38,475 bases of DNA from Acidobacteriota bacterium (GCA_020200135.1 JAIVJI010000011.1:17632-56106); one strand, 5' to 3'. Counted from the first letter of the stretch, positions 1 to 7,924 are shown. Made by a program: numbers and translations. The notes: generated from the sequence alone by a model not told the origin.

Positions 1-341
1 TCGCAGACCTCGGGGTCGGCCAGCAGCGGCTCGAGCGGCCCCAGCCCGAACAGCTCGTGGCGCACCTCGCCCGTGAGCCGCTCGCGCTCGCCCGCCGAGA
101 GCGGCGCGTTCTCGGCCGCGATCAGCTCTTCGACGAGGCGCGAGACCTCGGCGTGGAGCTGGTCGGGGTCGAGCTGCCCGAGCTTGGTCAAGTCCATGCG
201 GTTGATGATGGCGCGGTGCAGGCGCGCCTTCATCTCCTGGTAGACGTTGCCGCCCCCCGGCCCCGCCGCCTCCTCGGTGCGCGCGAAGAGCGCCGCGCCG
301 TTGGCCCCCGTCTCCCTGACTAATCTTTCGCGAAGTGACAT
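1..341 (-). CDS. cpaF: CpaF/TadA pilus assembly ATPase, N-terminal part
   Basis: This is the 5' end of a type II/IV secretion ATPase that powers Tad (Flp) pilus assembly on the cytoplasmic side; it runs off the window edge. The 113 visible residues start at an ATG at 341 (MSLRERLVRE). They contain the helical N-terminal domain typical of CpaF, including YQEMKARLHRAIINRMDLTKL-like sequence and the LGPLEPLLADPEV stretch that precedes the ATPase core. The Walker motifs lie outside the window. It follows cpaE by 48 bases and should be in the same transcript. The identification rests on the N-terminal domain plus position in an otherwise complete Tad operon. Confidence 0.85.
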   Translation of the reverse strand, partial: MSLRERLVRETGANGAALFARTEEAAGPGGGNVYQEMKARLHRAIINRMDLTKLGQLDPDQLHAEVSRLVEELIAAENAPLSAGERERLTGEVRHELFGLGPLEPLLADPEVC

Positions 342-388
342 GGTGTGTGACCCTTGGCTGATTGCTGCTGGCTGTTAGCTGTGGGTGT

Positions 389-1621
389 CTAGCCGACCGC
401 TGAAAGCTGACTGCTGACGGCCTTCTCGCCGGCCGCTTTCTCTTTGCGGAAGAAGGCGCTGAGGCGGCCGCGGCGCGGCTCGCGCGCGGGCGCGGCCGGC
501 GCGCTCGTCGAGAAGCGCGCGGCTATCTCGCGCAGCTCGGTCGCGATCTTCGACTGGGGCTCGGAGTCGACGAGCGGCTGGCCGAGGTTGATCGAGTTGA
601 CCGCCGTCTTGTAGTCGCTCTGGACGTAGCCGGCGACGCGCTCGCCGAGGAAGCGCTCGACCTGCCGGAGGTCGAGGTCTATCTGCTTGCTGAAGCGGTT
701 GACGACGACGTGGAGCTTGTGGCGCGGGTAGCCGAGCCGGTCGAAGATTTGGAGCGCGCGCTGTGTGCTCCGGATGGCCGGGATGTCGAGGGTGAGGACG
801 AGCACTATCTCGTCCGACTGGTCGAGCGCGGCCAGGGTTATCGCGTCGAAGGTGTGCTGCGGGTCGACGACGACGTAGTCGTGTCGCTCGCGCAGGATTT
901 CCAGGACCTGGAAGACGTGCTCGGCCTCGATGTCGTCGGCCGAGTCGGCCTCGCGCGGCGCGGCCAGGAGCGCGAGGTTCTCCTTGTGCGGCGTGAGGTA
1001 GCTGCGCAGGAGCTGGTCGTCGGCGCGGTGGAGGTTCTCGACGAGGTCGGCGATGGAGAACTTGGGCTCGACGCCGAGGAAGAGGCCGAGGTCGCCGGCC
1101 TGCAAGTTCAAATCGAGCAGCACGGTCGGCTGACGCAGCGCCGCCGCGACGTTGGTCGCGATGAAGGTCGTGCCCGTCCCGCCCTTCGACGAGAAGACCG
1201 AGAGCACGCGGCCGCGCTTCTTCGGCGCCTCGGGCTGGACGGCGCAGAACTCTGCCGTGCGCTGGTAGACGGTGGCGAACTCCTCGGGGCGCACGGGCAG
1301 GCGCAGGAACTCGCGCGCGCCGGCGCGGATGGAGCGGAGGATGGTGTCGGGCGACGCGTCGCGCGAGGCGCAGATGACGGCCGTGCGCGGGCACTCGCGC
1401 GCGACGCGCTCGACGAAGCGCAGGCCCGCCTCGGGCTCCGCGCCGAGCGCGACGATGCAGGCGTTTGGCGCGAGACGCTCTATCTCGGGGAAGACCTGCT
1501 CCGCGTCGTCGCCGCCGACGAGCACGCGCGCCCCCTCCCGCGTGGCGAGCGCCGCGCGCAGCTCCTTGAAGTTCTCAAGGCCGTTGCTCAGGATTACGAA
1601 GGTCAACTTGTTCGTCATCAC
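389..1621 (-). CDS. cpaE: CpaE/TadZ-type pilus localisation ATPase
   Basis: This 410-residue protein has a receiver-like N-terminal domain (about 5-125) without an obvious phospho-acceptor signature, followed by a MinD/ParA-type ATPase domain from about 137. The deviant Walker A reads SSKGGTGTT (signature lysine K146). The second, nucleotide-contacting lysine found in MinD is replaced by threonine, as is typical of TadZ/CpaE. A Walker A' region (LLDLNLQAGDLG) and the later VVVDPQHTFD segment are present. In this family the protein marks the pole or site of Tad pilus assembly. It lies between tadE and cpaF. Its last residues (SSQLSAVG) are encoded by a low-complexity GCTGACTGCTGAC-type sequence, so the extreme C-terminus may be a recent extension. 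Confidence 0.88.
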   Translation of the reverse strand: MMTNKLTFVILSNGLENFKELRAALATREGARVLVGGDDAEQVFPEIERLAPNACIVALGAEPEAGLRFVERVARECPRTAVICASRDASPDTILRSIRAGAREFLRLPVRPEEFATVYQRTAEFCAVQPEAPKKRGRVLSVFSSKGGTGTTFIATNVAAALRQPTVLLDLNLQAGDLGLFLGVEPKFSIADLVENLHRADDQLLRSYLTPHKENLALLAAPREADSADDIEAEHVFQVLEILRERHDYVVVDPQHTFDAITLAALDQSDEIVLVLTLDIPAIRSTQRALQIFDRLGYPRHKLHVVVNRFSKQIDLDLRQVERFLGERVAGYVQSDYKTAVNSINLGQPLVDSEPQSKIATELREIAARFSTSAPAAPAREPRRGRLSAFFRKEKAAGEKAVSSQLSAVG

Positions 1622-1681
1622 TTTGCTTTCCGGTGTGTGTTGGCTTGCGGGTCGGGGCGTCCGTCTCGGCCGCCGCCGGGT

Positions 1682-2131
1682 TCAGGGGAGATTCCCCGGC
1701 ACCTTCCCCGCGCTCTCGGCCGTCAGCGTCGAGGCGTAGGCCGGCATCTGAATCGTCGTCCCGACGAGCGGCACGACGAACTTGAACTCGTAGTCCTGGA
1801 TGCTCACCGTGGCCGTCCCCTCGCCGACGTTGAAGCCCGACGAGTAGACCACCTTCACCTTGTCGGTCGTGAGACCCGTGACCATCGGCGAGGCGCCGTC
1901 GTCGGTCGTGCCGTAGACGGCCATCCGCTGCGCGTCGTCGACGTCGGCCTGCGTGTGGTTGACGGCGTAGCGCGCGCCGCGCCGGGCGGCGTCGGTGAGC
2001 GCGTTGTGGACCCAGAGCAGGCGGCCGAACTCGACGACGGCGAAGATGGCCGTCAGGAAGACGAGCGCCGCGATGGAGAACTCGACGAGCGCCGCCCCGC
2101 GCTCGCCCCGGTCTGTAGACTTCGAGTACAC
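1682..2131 (-). CDS. TadE-like pseudopilin
   Basis: This 149-residue TadE-family protein has the short basic N-terminus and the RGAALVEFSIAALVFLTAIFAVVEFGR segment. That segment combines a prepilin-like glutamate with one transmembrane helix (about residues 13-36), followed by a periplasmic domain. It starts at GTG 2131, preceded by an AAGGGGGG ribosome binding site about 8 bases upstream. TadE/TadF pseudopilins are processed by the Tad prepilin peptidase and are needed for Flp pilus assembly. It is the second of two TadE paralogues in tandem, 15 bases after the first, so it may play the TadF role. The paralogue assignment (E versus F) cannot be settled from the sequence. Confidence 0.85.
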   Translation of the reverse strand: MYSKSTDRGERGAALVEFSIAALVFLTAIFAVVEFGRLLWVHNALTDAARRGARYAVNHTQADVDDAQRMAVYGTTDDGASPMVTGLTTDKVKVVYSSGFNVGEGTATVSIQDYEFKFVVPLVGTTIQMPAYASTLTAESAGKVPGNLP

Positions 2132-2146
2132 GGTTCGTCCCCCCTT

Positions 2147-2698
2147 CTACGACCCCGAGCCGGCCGACGAGGGCTGCGTCAGCAGGTACCGCATCGTCGT
2201 CGCCGGCTTGAGCGGGACGGCGGTCCACTTGAGCTTGTCGGCGAAGCTGCCGAGGTTGATGAGCGGCGTGTAGTTGTAGCCCACGATCTTGACGGTCACG
2301 GTGTCGGGCACCGTGACGACGGGGCCGCTGCGCACTATCTCGACGTGGCCGACCGAGAGGCCGGGGACCACCGGCCTCGAGCCGTCGGACGCGGCGGCGT
2401 CGCCGTAGACGACGAGCCGCTTGGCCCGCATGTCCTCGACGGCGTTGACGCCCTGGCCCGCGCTGACGGTCTTGACGGGCGCCGTCGTCAGGTAGCGCGC
2501 GCCGGCGCGCGTGGCCTTGGCGAGCGTCGAGTAGTTGTAGAAGTAGCGGCCGAACTCGGCGGTGGCCGCGAAGAGCCCCATCAGTATCGGCAGGACCAGC
2601 GCCAGCTCGACGAGCTGCGTCCCCCGCTCGCTCCGGCGGAAGCCCCGCAGCCTCCGCGCCGTCTCTTTAAGCATGGCACGCATCGGTTTCCACCTCAC
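2147..2698 (-). CDS. TadE-like pseudopilin
   Basis: This TadE-family protein of up to 183 residues has the core RGTQLVELALVLPILMGLFAATAEFGR: glutamate motif, a single transmembrane helix, then a periplasmic region of about 140 residues. The longest start is GTG 2698, which overlaps the tadG stop (2695-2697) as GTGA and suggests translational coupling. ATG codons at 2683 and 2674 are alternatives, and MLKETARRL (2674) is a plausible native N-terminus. It sits between tadG and a second TadE gene. Its product would be a minor pseudopilin of the Tad apparatus. Confidence 0.83.
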   Translation of the reverse strand: MRWKPMRAMLKETARRLRGFRRSERGTQLVELALVLPILMGLFAATAEFGRYFYNYSTLAKATRAGARYLTTAPVKTVSAGQGVNAVEDMRAKRLVVYGDAAASDGSRPVVPGLSVGHVEIVRSGPVVTVPDTVTVKIVGYNYTPLINLGSFADKLKWTAVPLKPATTMRYLLTQPSSAGSGS

Positions 2699-3810
2699 TT
2701 GTAGAGCACGGGTTTGGTCAGGAAGCCGTTGGCGGCCGCCCCGCCGCTGCCGGCCCTGCCGCGCCCGACGACCGTCGCCCGGTCGATGTACTCGGCGACG
2801 AGCTCGCCGCCCGAGCCGTTGCCGACCTTGTTGCGGAGGAAGAAGAGGCCGAAGCGGTTGAACTTGACGACGCCGCGGCCGGGGTCGTACTCCCCTTCCT
2901 TGACGATGGGGATGATGACGACGCGGCGGCCGGGCACGCCCGTGTGCGACGGCGCCTGCGACGGCGTGCCGTTGACGTACTGCTCGTAGGTGATGTTCTC
3001 CATCACGTTGGTGTCGGGCGGCATCGTCGTCGGGTCGGTCTGCGGGCCGTACTCGTCGAAGCGCGTGTTGACGCCGACGCGAACGGGGCCGGAAGTCACG
3101 CCCGGCTTGGTGTCGACGGCGTACTCCTCACCCGGCGCGGCGCAGGCATCCACGCCGCTGCCGAGGCCGATGCGCACGTCCTGGCCGCCCGACCCCGCGA
3201 CGGCGAGGATCTGGTAGTTGCCCGGCGCGACCGTGCTGCCCGGCGCGGAGCGGAACGTGTAGGTGTCGCCCGGCTTGATGGGCGTGCCGTAGTCGATGAC
3301 CGAGACGGGGAGGAAGTCGCAGGGGTCGGAGAAGGGCACCGACATCCCGGCCGTGGCCTCGGCCCGCAGGTCCTTCTTGGAGCCGAGGACGGGCGCGGCG
3401 AAGAAGACCTGGACGGGCGTCTCGGGCGTCTTGACGCGCACGAAGCGAATCTTCTTCGCGGTCGCGGGCGCGGCGGCGGTGCCCTCGTTCATGTAGGGGC
3501 CGTCGAGGTTGACGGCGAAGGTGACGTCGGCCGCGGTGAAGGTCAGCCCCTTCTGGTTGAACTCGTAGCTGTTCATCGCGGCAGTGGCGCGCTGCCGCGC
3601 CCTGACGATGCCGGCCGGGCCGGAGTTGAGCGCCGAGGCGCCCGCGAGCGCCGCGGCGTCGGCCGCGTTCTGCAGCTCGGACTTGACGAGGTAGAAGTGG
3701 CCGAGGTCTACGGCCATGCCGGTGGCCAGCAGGAACGCGAGCATCCCGAGCGCGCTCATCGCCAGCACCGACCCGCGCTCGCGCTTGTTCTCAGACTTGG
3801 AACGCCTCAT
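2695..3810 (-). CDS. tadG: TadG-like pilus assembly protein
   Basis: This is a 371-residue TadG/von Willebrand-less Tad protein with an N-terminal TadE/G-type segment: RERGSVLAMSALGMLAFLLATGMAVDLGHFYLVKSELQNAADAAALAGA. That is a transmembrane helix followed by the conserved alanine-rich helix of TadG proteins. A long extracytoplasmic region follows. The reading frame can be extended to a GTG at 3825, but GGAGGAGG lies directly upstream of the ATG at 3810 inside that extension, so 3810 is chosen. TadG is thought to be a membrane-anchored component of the Flp pilus machinery. A strong inverted repeat separates it from the upstream secretin gene. Confidence 0.85.
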   Translation of the reverse strand: MRRSKSENKRERGSVLAMSALGMLAFLLATGMAVDLGHFYLVKSELQNAADAAALAGASALNSGPAGIVRARQRATAAMNSYEFNQKGLTFTAADVTFAVNLDGPYMNEGTAAAPATAKKIRFVRVKTPETPVQVFFAAPVLGSKKDLRAEATAGMSVPFSDPCDFLPVSVIDYGTPIKPGDTYTFRSAPGSTVAPGNYQILAVAGSGGQDVRIGLGSGVDACAAPGEEYAVDTKPGVTSGPVRVGVNTRFDEYGPQTDPTTMPPDTNVMENITYEQYVNGTPSQAPSHTGVPGRRVVIIPIVKEGEYDPGRGVVKFNRFGLFFLRNKVGNGSGGELVAEYIDRATVVGRGRAGSGGAAANGFLTKPVLYK

Positions 3811-3827
3811 CTCCCCCTCCTCCACTC

Positions 3828-3902
3828 AAGGGCGAAGGCGGAAGGAGGAAGGATGAAATGGAGGCTTTGTCGCCTTCCCTTCGCCCTTCCGCCTTCGCCC
3901 TT
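3828..3902 (-). repeat. 18-bp perfect inverted repeat between secretin and tadG
   Basis: The arms AAGGGCGAAGGCGGAAGG (3828-3845) and CCTTCCGCCTTCGCCCTT (3885-3902) are perfectly complementary, with a 39-base loop that itself carries another copy of the GCGAAGGGAAGGCG theme. In the pilus transcript this forms a long hairpin just after the secretin stop codon and just before the tadG ribosome binding site. There is no clean U-tract, so it is more likely a stabilising or processing element, or a dispersed intergenic repeat, than a full terminator. A related GAAGGCGGAAGG string occurs near 24667. Confidence 0.75.
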
Positions 3903-3907
3903 TCAAA

Positions 3908-5200
3908 CTACTGCTGCTTCTTGGAGACTTCGACCCCGCCGGCCTCGGCCGCCTTGACGTCGTCGGCCTTCTTCTTCGGCTGCGCCTCGGGCTGCTGCGT
4001 GGGGGCGGGCGCCGACGACTTCGTGGTCGTCTTGTCGCCGGTCGAGAAGCCGTGGTCGCCCTGGATGCCCTCGCCCTTCGGCTCGACGCCGAGCGGCGAG
4101 CCGTTCTTGAGGCCGTCCACGCCGCGGAACTCGGGCAGCTCGTCGCGGTTGACGGGCTTCACCAGGTTCGCCGTGACGATGAACATCAGCTCGGTCTCCT
4201 GCTTCTGGAACGACTTCGAGTTGAAGAGCGTCCCGAGGATGGGGATGTCGCCGATGACCGGTATCTTCGAGATGGAGCGCTGCTCGCTGTTGTCGAGCAG
4301 GCCGGCGAGCGCGAACGACTGGCCGTCGCGCAGCTCGACGCCGGTCTTGGCGCGGCGCGTCCTCAGCGCGGGGACGATGAAGCCGTCGAACTTGACGCCG
4401 TTGGCGTAGTCGATGGTCGAGACCTCGGGCTCAAGCTCCAGCCGGATGTGATCCTCGTCGATGATGGTCGGCTTGAAGTTGAGGCGGATGCCGTACTCCT
4501 TGAAGAGGATGGTGACCATCGCGCGGTCGCCCGAGTTCTGGACGACGGGGACGGGGTACTCGCCGCCGGCGAGGAAGCTCGCCTGCTGGCCGTCCATCGC
4601 GATGAGGTTCGGCTCGGCGAGGCTGCGGAGCGCGCCCTGCGTCTTGAGCGCCCGGAGGAAGTTGAAGGTGTTGCCGCCCATCACGAAGAGGTTGAGCGCG
4701 CTCCCCACGGTCGTCCCGAAGATGCTGCCGCCGTCCACCTTGCCCATCGTAAAGGGGCCGCCGCCCGAGCCGACGACGCCGCCGACGCCGGGCGACGACT
4801 CGTAGGCGAAGGTCGCGCCCAGCTCGCGCATGCGGCTGCGGCTGACCTCGGCGACGCGCACCTGCAACTGCACCTGCGCCTTGCTGGCGGTGGGCGAGGC
4901 GAGCATGTTGACGACGTTAAAGCCGGCCGCCTTGACGACCGCCTCGACCTGCGCGCCCGTCGCCGCGTCCTTCACCTTGCCCGAGATGACGACCGAGCCG
5001 TTGGCCTGGCTCAGGCGCACGTCGTCGTTGGGGAAGAGCAGCTTGATCTGCGAGTCGATGAGCGAGAGGTTCGAGCGGACGAAGACGTCGAAGACGATGA
5101 AGGCGCCGCCCTTCTGCTCCCACGCGATGAAGTTGACCTGCCCGAACGTCTTGCCGTTGACGACCGCCTGGTCGGGCGCGACCAGCACGGCGTCGGCCAC
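3908..5200 (-). CDS. cpaC: CpaC/RcpA-type secretin, apparently 5'-truncated
   Basis: This is the outer-membrane secretin of the Tad system. The 430 readable residues begin inside the conserved pilus-formation N-terminal domain (VADAVLVAPDQAVVNGKTFGQVNFIAW). They continue through a BON-like segment (VRLSQANGSVVISGKV) and end in the secretin domain with the signature RSISKIPVIGDIPILGTLF and ETELMFIVTANLV. The tail is Gln/Lys/Ala-rich. No signal peptide is present. The frame's only start is GTG 5200, which has no ribosome binding site. The codons just upstream in the same frame still read S-V-S-N-P-E, the family consensus before VADA, and then meet a TGA at 5257-5255. The region between the cpaB stop (5275) and this point is far too short for the missing signal peptide and half-domain. 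Either the gene is damaged or the sequence has a deletion here. Confidence 0.85.
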   Translation of the reverse strand: MADAVLVAPDQAVVNGKTFGQVNFIAWEQKGGAFIVFDVFVRSNLSLIDSQIKLLFPNDDVRLSQANGSVVISGKVKDAATGAQVEAVVKAAGFNVVNMLASPTASKAQVQLQVRVAEVSRSRMRELGATFAYESSPGVGGVVGSGGGPFTMGKVDGGSIFGTTVGSALNLFVMGGNTFNFLRALKTQGALRSLAEPNLIAMDGQQASFLAGGEYPVPVVQNSGDRAMVTILFKEYGIRLNFKPTIIDEDHIRLELEPEVSTIDYANGVKFDGFIVPALRTRRAKTGVELRDGQSFALAGLLDNSEQRSISKIPVIGDIPILGTLFNSKSFQKQETELMFIVTANLVKPVNRDELPEFRGVDGLKNGSPLGVEPKGEGIQGDHGFSTGDKTTTKSSAPAPTQQPEAQPKKKADDVKAAEAGGVEVSKKQQ

Positions 5201-5274
5201 CTCGGGGTTCGAGACCGAGAAGGGCGGGCGGTGGACGCGGCCGCACGGCCCGGCTCACCGCCCGTCATTCGTCG

Positions 5275-6213
5275 TTAGGGAAATTCGACGTTGCTCTTCT
5301 TCGTGCCCTGAATCATCTCGACGCTCGGGCGCGGCGGCGACGCGGGTTGCGGCTTCGGGGCCTCGGCCGCGGGCTTCGGGCCGTCGGCGGCGCGCGGCTG
5401 CGGGCGCGGCGCGCGGCGGAAGACCTGCCCCGAGGCGGGCGGCGGCTGAGTCTTCTGCTCGCTCTTGAGCGAGCCGGGCTCGGGCGCGGGCATCGCGCGC
5501 TCGCCGGTCAGGAGGCTCCTCTTGTCGGCGCCCTGCGTCTGCTCGTCGTCCTGGTCGATGCCGTTGCGAAGGACGAGGCGGAGCTTGCCCTCGGTCGAGG
5601 CGAGCGCGAGCTTCTCGGCCTGGTCGGGCGTGACCTGGAGCGTGACGGCCTTGACGGCGTCGGCCTCGCGCTCGTCCTTCGGCTTGTCGAGGTTCTGACC
5701 CGAGGCGAGCACCTTGACGTTCTGGAGGACGATCTTCGAGATGGGGTTGCCGCTCGACATCTGGCCGGGCTGCTCGATGACGGTCAGCACGTCGACCATC
5801 GTCCCCGGCTGGAGGAAGCCCGCGACGCCGATCACGTCGTCGACCTTGACGGTCATCGCGCGGTAGCCGGCGGGGATGACGGCGGAGAGGCCGCCGGCCG
5901 AGCCCTCGGGCGCGAGCTTGAAGTCGGTGACGGGCTCGCGCGCCGCGACGTTGGTGACCGTGACGCGGCCGACCAGCTTCTCGGCGTTGTCGAACGTCCC
6001 TTCGGGGATAGCGTTCGAGGGGAACTGCACCGTGGAGAGCTGCTCGGCCGCGACCTTGGTGCCGATGGGGATGTCCACCTTCGCCACGACGACGTTGTTC
6101 ATGTTGCGCGAGCTGGCCTGCGCGTCCGACAGGTAGCGGCTCACCGAGACGGCCGCCAGCAGCCCGAAGACCACGGCGCTTCCCAGCACGAAGAGGAGAC
6201 GTTTGTTACGCAT
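5275..6213 (-). CDS. cpaB: CpaB/RcpC pilus assembly protein
   Basis: This 312-residue protein has a short cytoplasmic start and one transmembrane helix (about residues 5-24). An SAF domain follows (VVVAKVDIPIGTKVAAEQLSTVQFP..., then IPEGTFDNAEKLVGRV), and then the RcpC beta-domain (AMTVKVDDVIGVAGFLQPGTMVDVL). A proline/alanine-rich linker leads to the family's terminal VEMIQGTKKSNVEFP. The complete C-terminus shows that the damage at the next gene (the secretin) begins after this stop codon. CpaB/RcpC is a periplasmic Tad component working with the secretin, possibly binding peptidoglycan through its SAF domain. The start is ATG 6213, 58 bases after the prepilin peptidase. Confidence 0.88.
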   Translation of the reverse strand: MRNKRLLFVLGSAVVFGLLAAVSVSRYLSDAQASSRNMNNVVVAKVDIPIGTKVAAEQLSTVQFPSNAIPEGTFDNAEKLVGRVTVTNVAAREPVTDFKLAPEGSAGGLSAVIPAGYRAMTVKVDDVIGVAGFLQPGTMVDVLTVIEQPGQMSSGNPISKIVLQNVKVLASGQNLDKPKDEREADAVKAVTLQVTPDQAEKLALASTEGKLRLVLRNGIDQDDEQTQGADKRSLLTGERAMPAPEPGSLKSEQKTQPPPASGQVFRRAPRPQPRAADGPKPAAEAPKPQPASPPRPSVEMIQGTKKSNVEFP

Positions 6214-6271
6214 GTCCGGTTTTCTCCAGTCGAATTTCTGACAAACAAGCGGCCGAAAGCTCCCGGCCTCT

Positions 6272-6799
6272 TCAGGCGCGGAAGACGAAGAGCGAGATGA
6301 TGCTGCCCGTAGTGATGGCGACGCCGTAGGGCAGCGTGTGCCGGCGGTCGGCCGGCACGTCGAAGCGCGGCATCTGCCAGCCCGGCAGAAGCCCTACGAA
6401 AATCTGCAGGACGCGCGTCAGCGTCGTCAGCACCGTCCCGTTGCGCAGGATGGAGTAGACGGCGAGCACGCCCCCCGTCAGCAGGACGACGAGGAACGTC
6501 TCGGGGACCATCCCCGTGCCGACGACCGAGCCGACCGCCGCGAACAGCTTGACGTCGCCCGCGCCCATCGCGCCGAAGACGTGGAGGACGAACATCAGCC
6601 CGAAGGCCAGCAGGCACCCGCCCGCGCTCGCCCAGAGGCCGGCGAGCCCGCCCGCCATGAAGTTGATGACGAGTCCGCTGACGAGCGTGGCGAGCACGAA
6701 GAGGTTCGGGATGCGGCGGTAGCGCACGTCGAAATAGGTGATGATGGCCGTCAGTGGTAACAGCAGGGTAAGCGCCGCGATGGTCGTCGTGTCGAACAT
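6272..6799 (-). CDS. cpaA: A24 prepilin peptidase (CpaA/TadV)
   Basis: This 175-residue multi-pass aspartyl protease cleaves Flp prepilins and TadE-like pseudopilins. Both catalytic aspartates of the A24 family are visible: D24 in ITYFDVRYRRIPN and D82 in the GAMGAGDVK (GxGD) motif. Hydrophobic helices fill the rest. The length matches the short TadV/CpaA class without the methylase domain of PilD. It lies between the pilin genes and cpaB on the same strand, 142 bases after the first pilin stop; that gap has GC-rich partial dyads but no clear terminator. Confidence 0.9.
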   Translation of the reverse strand: MFDTTTIAALTLLLPLTAIITYFDVRYRRIPNLFVLATLVSGLVINFMAGGLAGLWASAGGCLLAFGLMFVLHVFGAMGAGDVKLFAAVGSVVGTGMVPETFLVVLLTGGVLAVYSILRNGTVLTTLTRVLQIFVGLLPGWQMPRFDVPADRRHTLPYGVAITTGSIISLFVFRA

Positions 6800-6941
6800 G
6801 GCTGCTAAAGGGAAGAAGGAAGGGTTACGGAGTCTGCCGTCGTCCCGGCGTTCGCCGCCCGGGTCTTCGAGGACGGCCCGGAGGCGCGCCCGCGTCGCCC
6901 GCTGAAGGGCTTCGGCCGGCGCGCCGTCCGAACCGCGAACG

Positions 6942-7109
6942 TCACGGGGCCGTCGTCGGAATCTTGCCCGACAGGTTCTCGATGGCGGACTTGATGTTGC
7001 CGCCGAGGAGCTGGAAGGCGCCGACGGCCGCGAGCGCGATCAGCGCGGCCGCGACTGCGTACTCGGAAAGTTCCAGCCCGGACTCGTCTCTCAGGAATCT
7101 CTTAATCAT
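6942..7109 (-). CDS. flp: Flp/Fap pilin (second in transcript)
   Basis: This 55-residue Flp-type pilin starts MIKRFLRDESGLELSEYAVAAALIALAAVGAF. The prepilin processing site is G11 followed by LELSEY, with the Glu at +5 relative to cleavage and the neighbouring Tyr typical of the Flp motif. One hydrophobic helix follows, and the protein ends in NLSGKIPTTAP. ATG at 7109, stop TGA at 6942-6944. It is near-identical in leader and C-terminus to the pilin encoded just upstream, so the pair arose by tandem duplication. They differ mainly in the mid-helix to tail region (QLLGGNIKSAIE versus SGLGTTIKNAIT). It would be the structural subunit of the Tad pilus. Confidence 0.9.
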   Translation of the reverse strand: MIKRFLRDESGLELSEYAVAAALIALAAVGAFQLLGGNIKSAIENLSGKIPTTAP

Positions 7110-7151
7110 CTCGCTGCACCTCGGAGTGTCTTTGGGAAGGAAAGTGTGAAA

Positions 7152-7198
7152 GGCGGCGCGCGCCGTCGGGCGCTCCTGGGCTTCAGGCGCGCGCCGCC
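7152..7198 (-). terminator. Hairpin after the first pilin gene
   Basis: The arms GGCGGCGCGCGCC (7152-7164) and GGCGCGCGCCGCC (7186-7198) are perfectly complementary over 13 bp. On the minus strand the stem is followed by TTTC rather than a full U-run. It lies between the two pilin genes. Such a structure would act as a partial terminator or 3' stabiliser, raising the first pilin's transcript above that of the downstream assembly genes. Function is inferred; the hairpin itself is directly visible. Confidence 0.6.
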
Positions 7199-7216
7199 CG
7201 CGGGGAACGCTGCGGG

Positions 7217-7381
7217 TTACGGAGCGGTCGGAATTTTGCCCGACAGGTTCGTGATGGCGTTCTTGATGGTCGTGCCGAGGCCGGAGAAGGCCGTGACCGT
7301 GGCGAGCGCGATCAGCGCGGCGGCGACGGCGTACTCGGAAAGCTCCAGACCGGTCTCGTCGCGGAAGAATTTCTTCAACAT
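7217..7381 (-). CDS. flp: Flp/Fap pilin (first in transcript)
   Basis: This is a 54-residue Flp pilin: MLKKFFRDETGLELSEYAVAAALIALATVTAF..., ending NLSGKIPTAP. It has the same G/LELSEY processing site and hydrophobic helix as its tandem neighbour. The open frame extends upstream to 7552, but the extension has no pilin character, and AAGGAG lies 10 bases before ATG 7381, so 7381 is the start. As the promoter-proximal gene, with a strong hairpin right behind it, it is probably the major pilin. TGGCAC occurs upstream, but the matching -12 GC of a sigma-54 promoter is absent. Confidence 0.9.
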   Translation of the reverse strand: MLKKFFRDETGLELSEYAVAAALIALATVTAFSGLGTTIKNAITNLSGKIPTAP

Positions 7382-7481
7382 TACTTGTTTGCTCCTTTTG
7401 AGTTTGGGTTTTCGAGTCGAGGGTTTCAGGCCCGTGCCAGACGCGCGAGGCGGCCGCCGGACTTTTCGGTCGAGGCGGCCC

Positions 7482-7766
7482 TCAGAGGCCGCGTATGTCG
7501 AGGAAGGCGTGGCGGCGGGCTTCGCCCCGGCGCGGCGCGACGAGCAGCTCATGCCCCTCCCGCCCGTCCGCGCCGTTCTGCGCGAAGCCCTTTACGCCGC
7601 CGAAGAGTGTCCAGACCAGCGCCAGCCCGACCGCGAGGAGGAACGACTTGCCGCCGTCCGCCCCCGCGACGGCCCGCGCCCCCACGAGCACGGCCGCGGC
7701 GACGAACGGCAGGACGAGCGCCCCGCCCGCGATCAGAACCAGCGTCTTTGTCAGGACTGTCTTCAT
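7482..7766 (-). CDS. Small two-helix membrane protein, unknown
   Basis: This 94-residue protein begins MKTVLTKTLVLIAGGALVLPFVAAAVLVGARAVAG and has two predicted membrane helices (about 9-31 and 41-60). The C-terminal half is polar and Arg-rich. A good ribosome binding site (GAGGAGAGG, about 5 bases before ATG 7766) supports expression. It lies 100 bases upstream of the pilin genes on the same strand and could belong to the pilus locus. No family is recognised. Confidence 0.55.
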   Translation of the reverse strand: MKTVLTKTLVLIAGGALVLPFVAAAVLVGARAVAGADGGKSFLLAVGLALVWTLFGGVKGFAQNGADGREGHELLVAPRRGEARRHAFLDIRGL

Positions 7767-7924
7767 TCAACCTCTCCTCTAAGCGTCGCGGCCGCCCGGC
7801 AGTGCCACCAGCCTTGCGGTCGCTTCAGCTTCAGACATGACTCCCCTTTACAACGCCCGTGCCACGACCCGCCCGCCCCAAAAGTCCAATCAAACCGCCG
7901 CCCGCACACACTTCCTCCCCCCGC

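Noticed and set aside
342-418. GCTGACTGCTGAC/AGCTAACAGCC low-complexity sequence between cpaE and cpaF
   Set aside because: Imperfect and short; noted as a possible dispersed repeat supplying the cpaE C-terminus but not strong enough to annotate separately.
7400-7450. Sigma-54 promoter upstream of the first pilin (TGGCACG on the minus strand)
   Set aside because: The -24 half is good, but the -12 half has AA where GC is required, so it is not supported.
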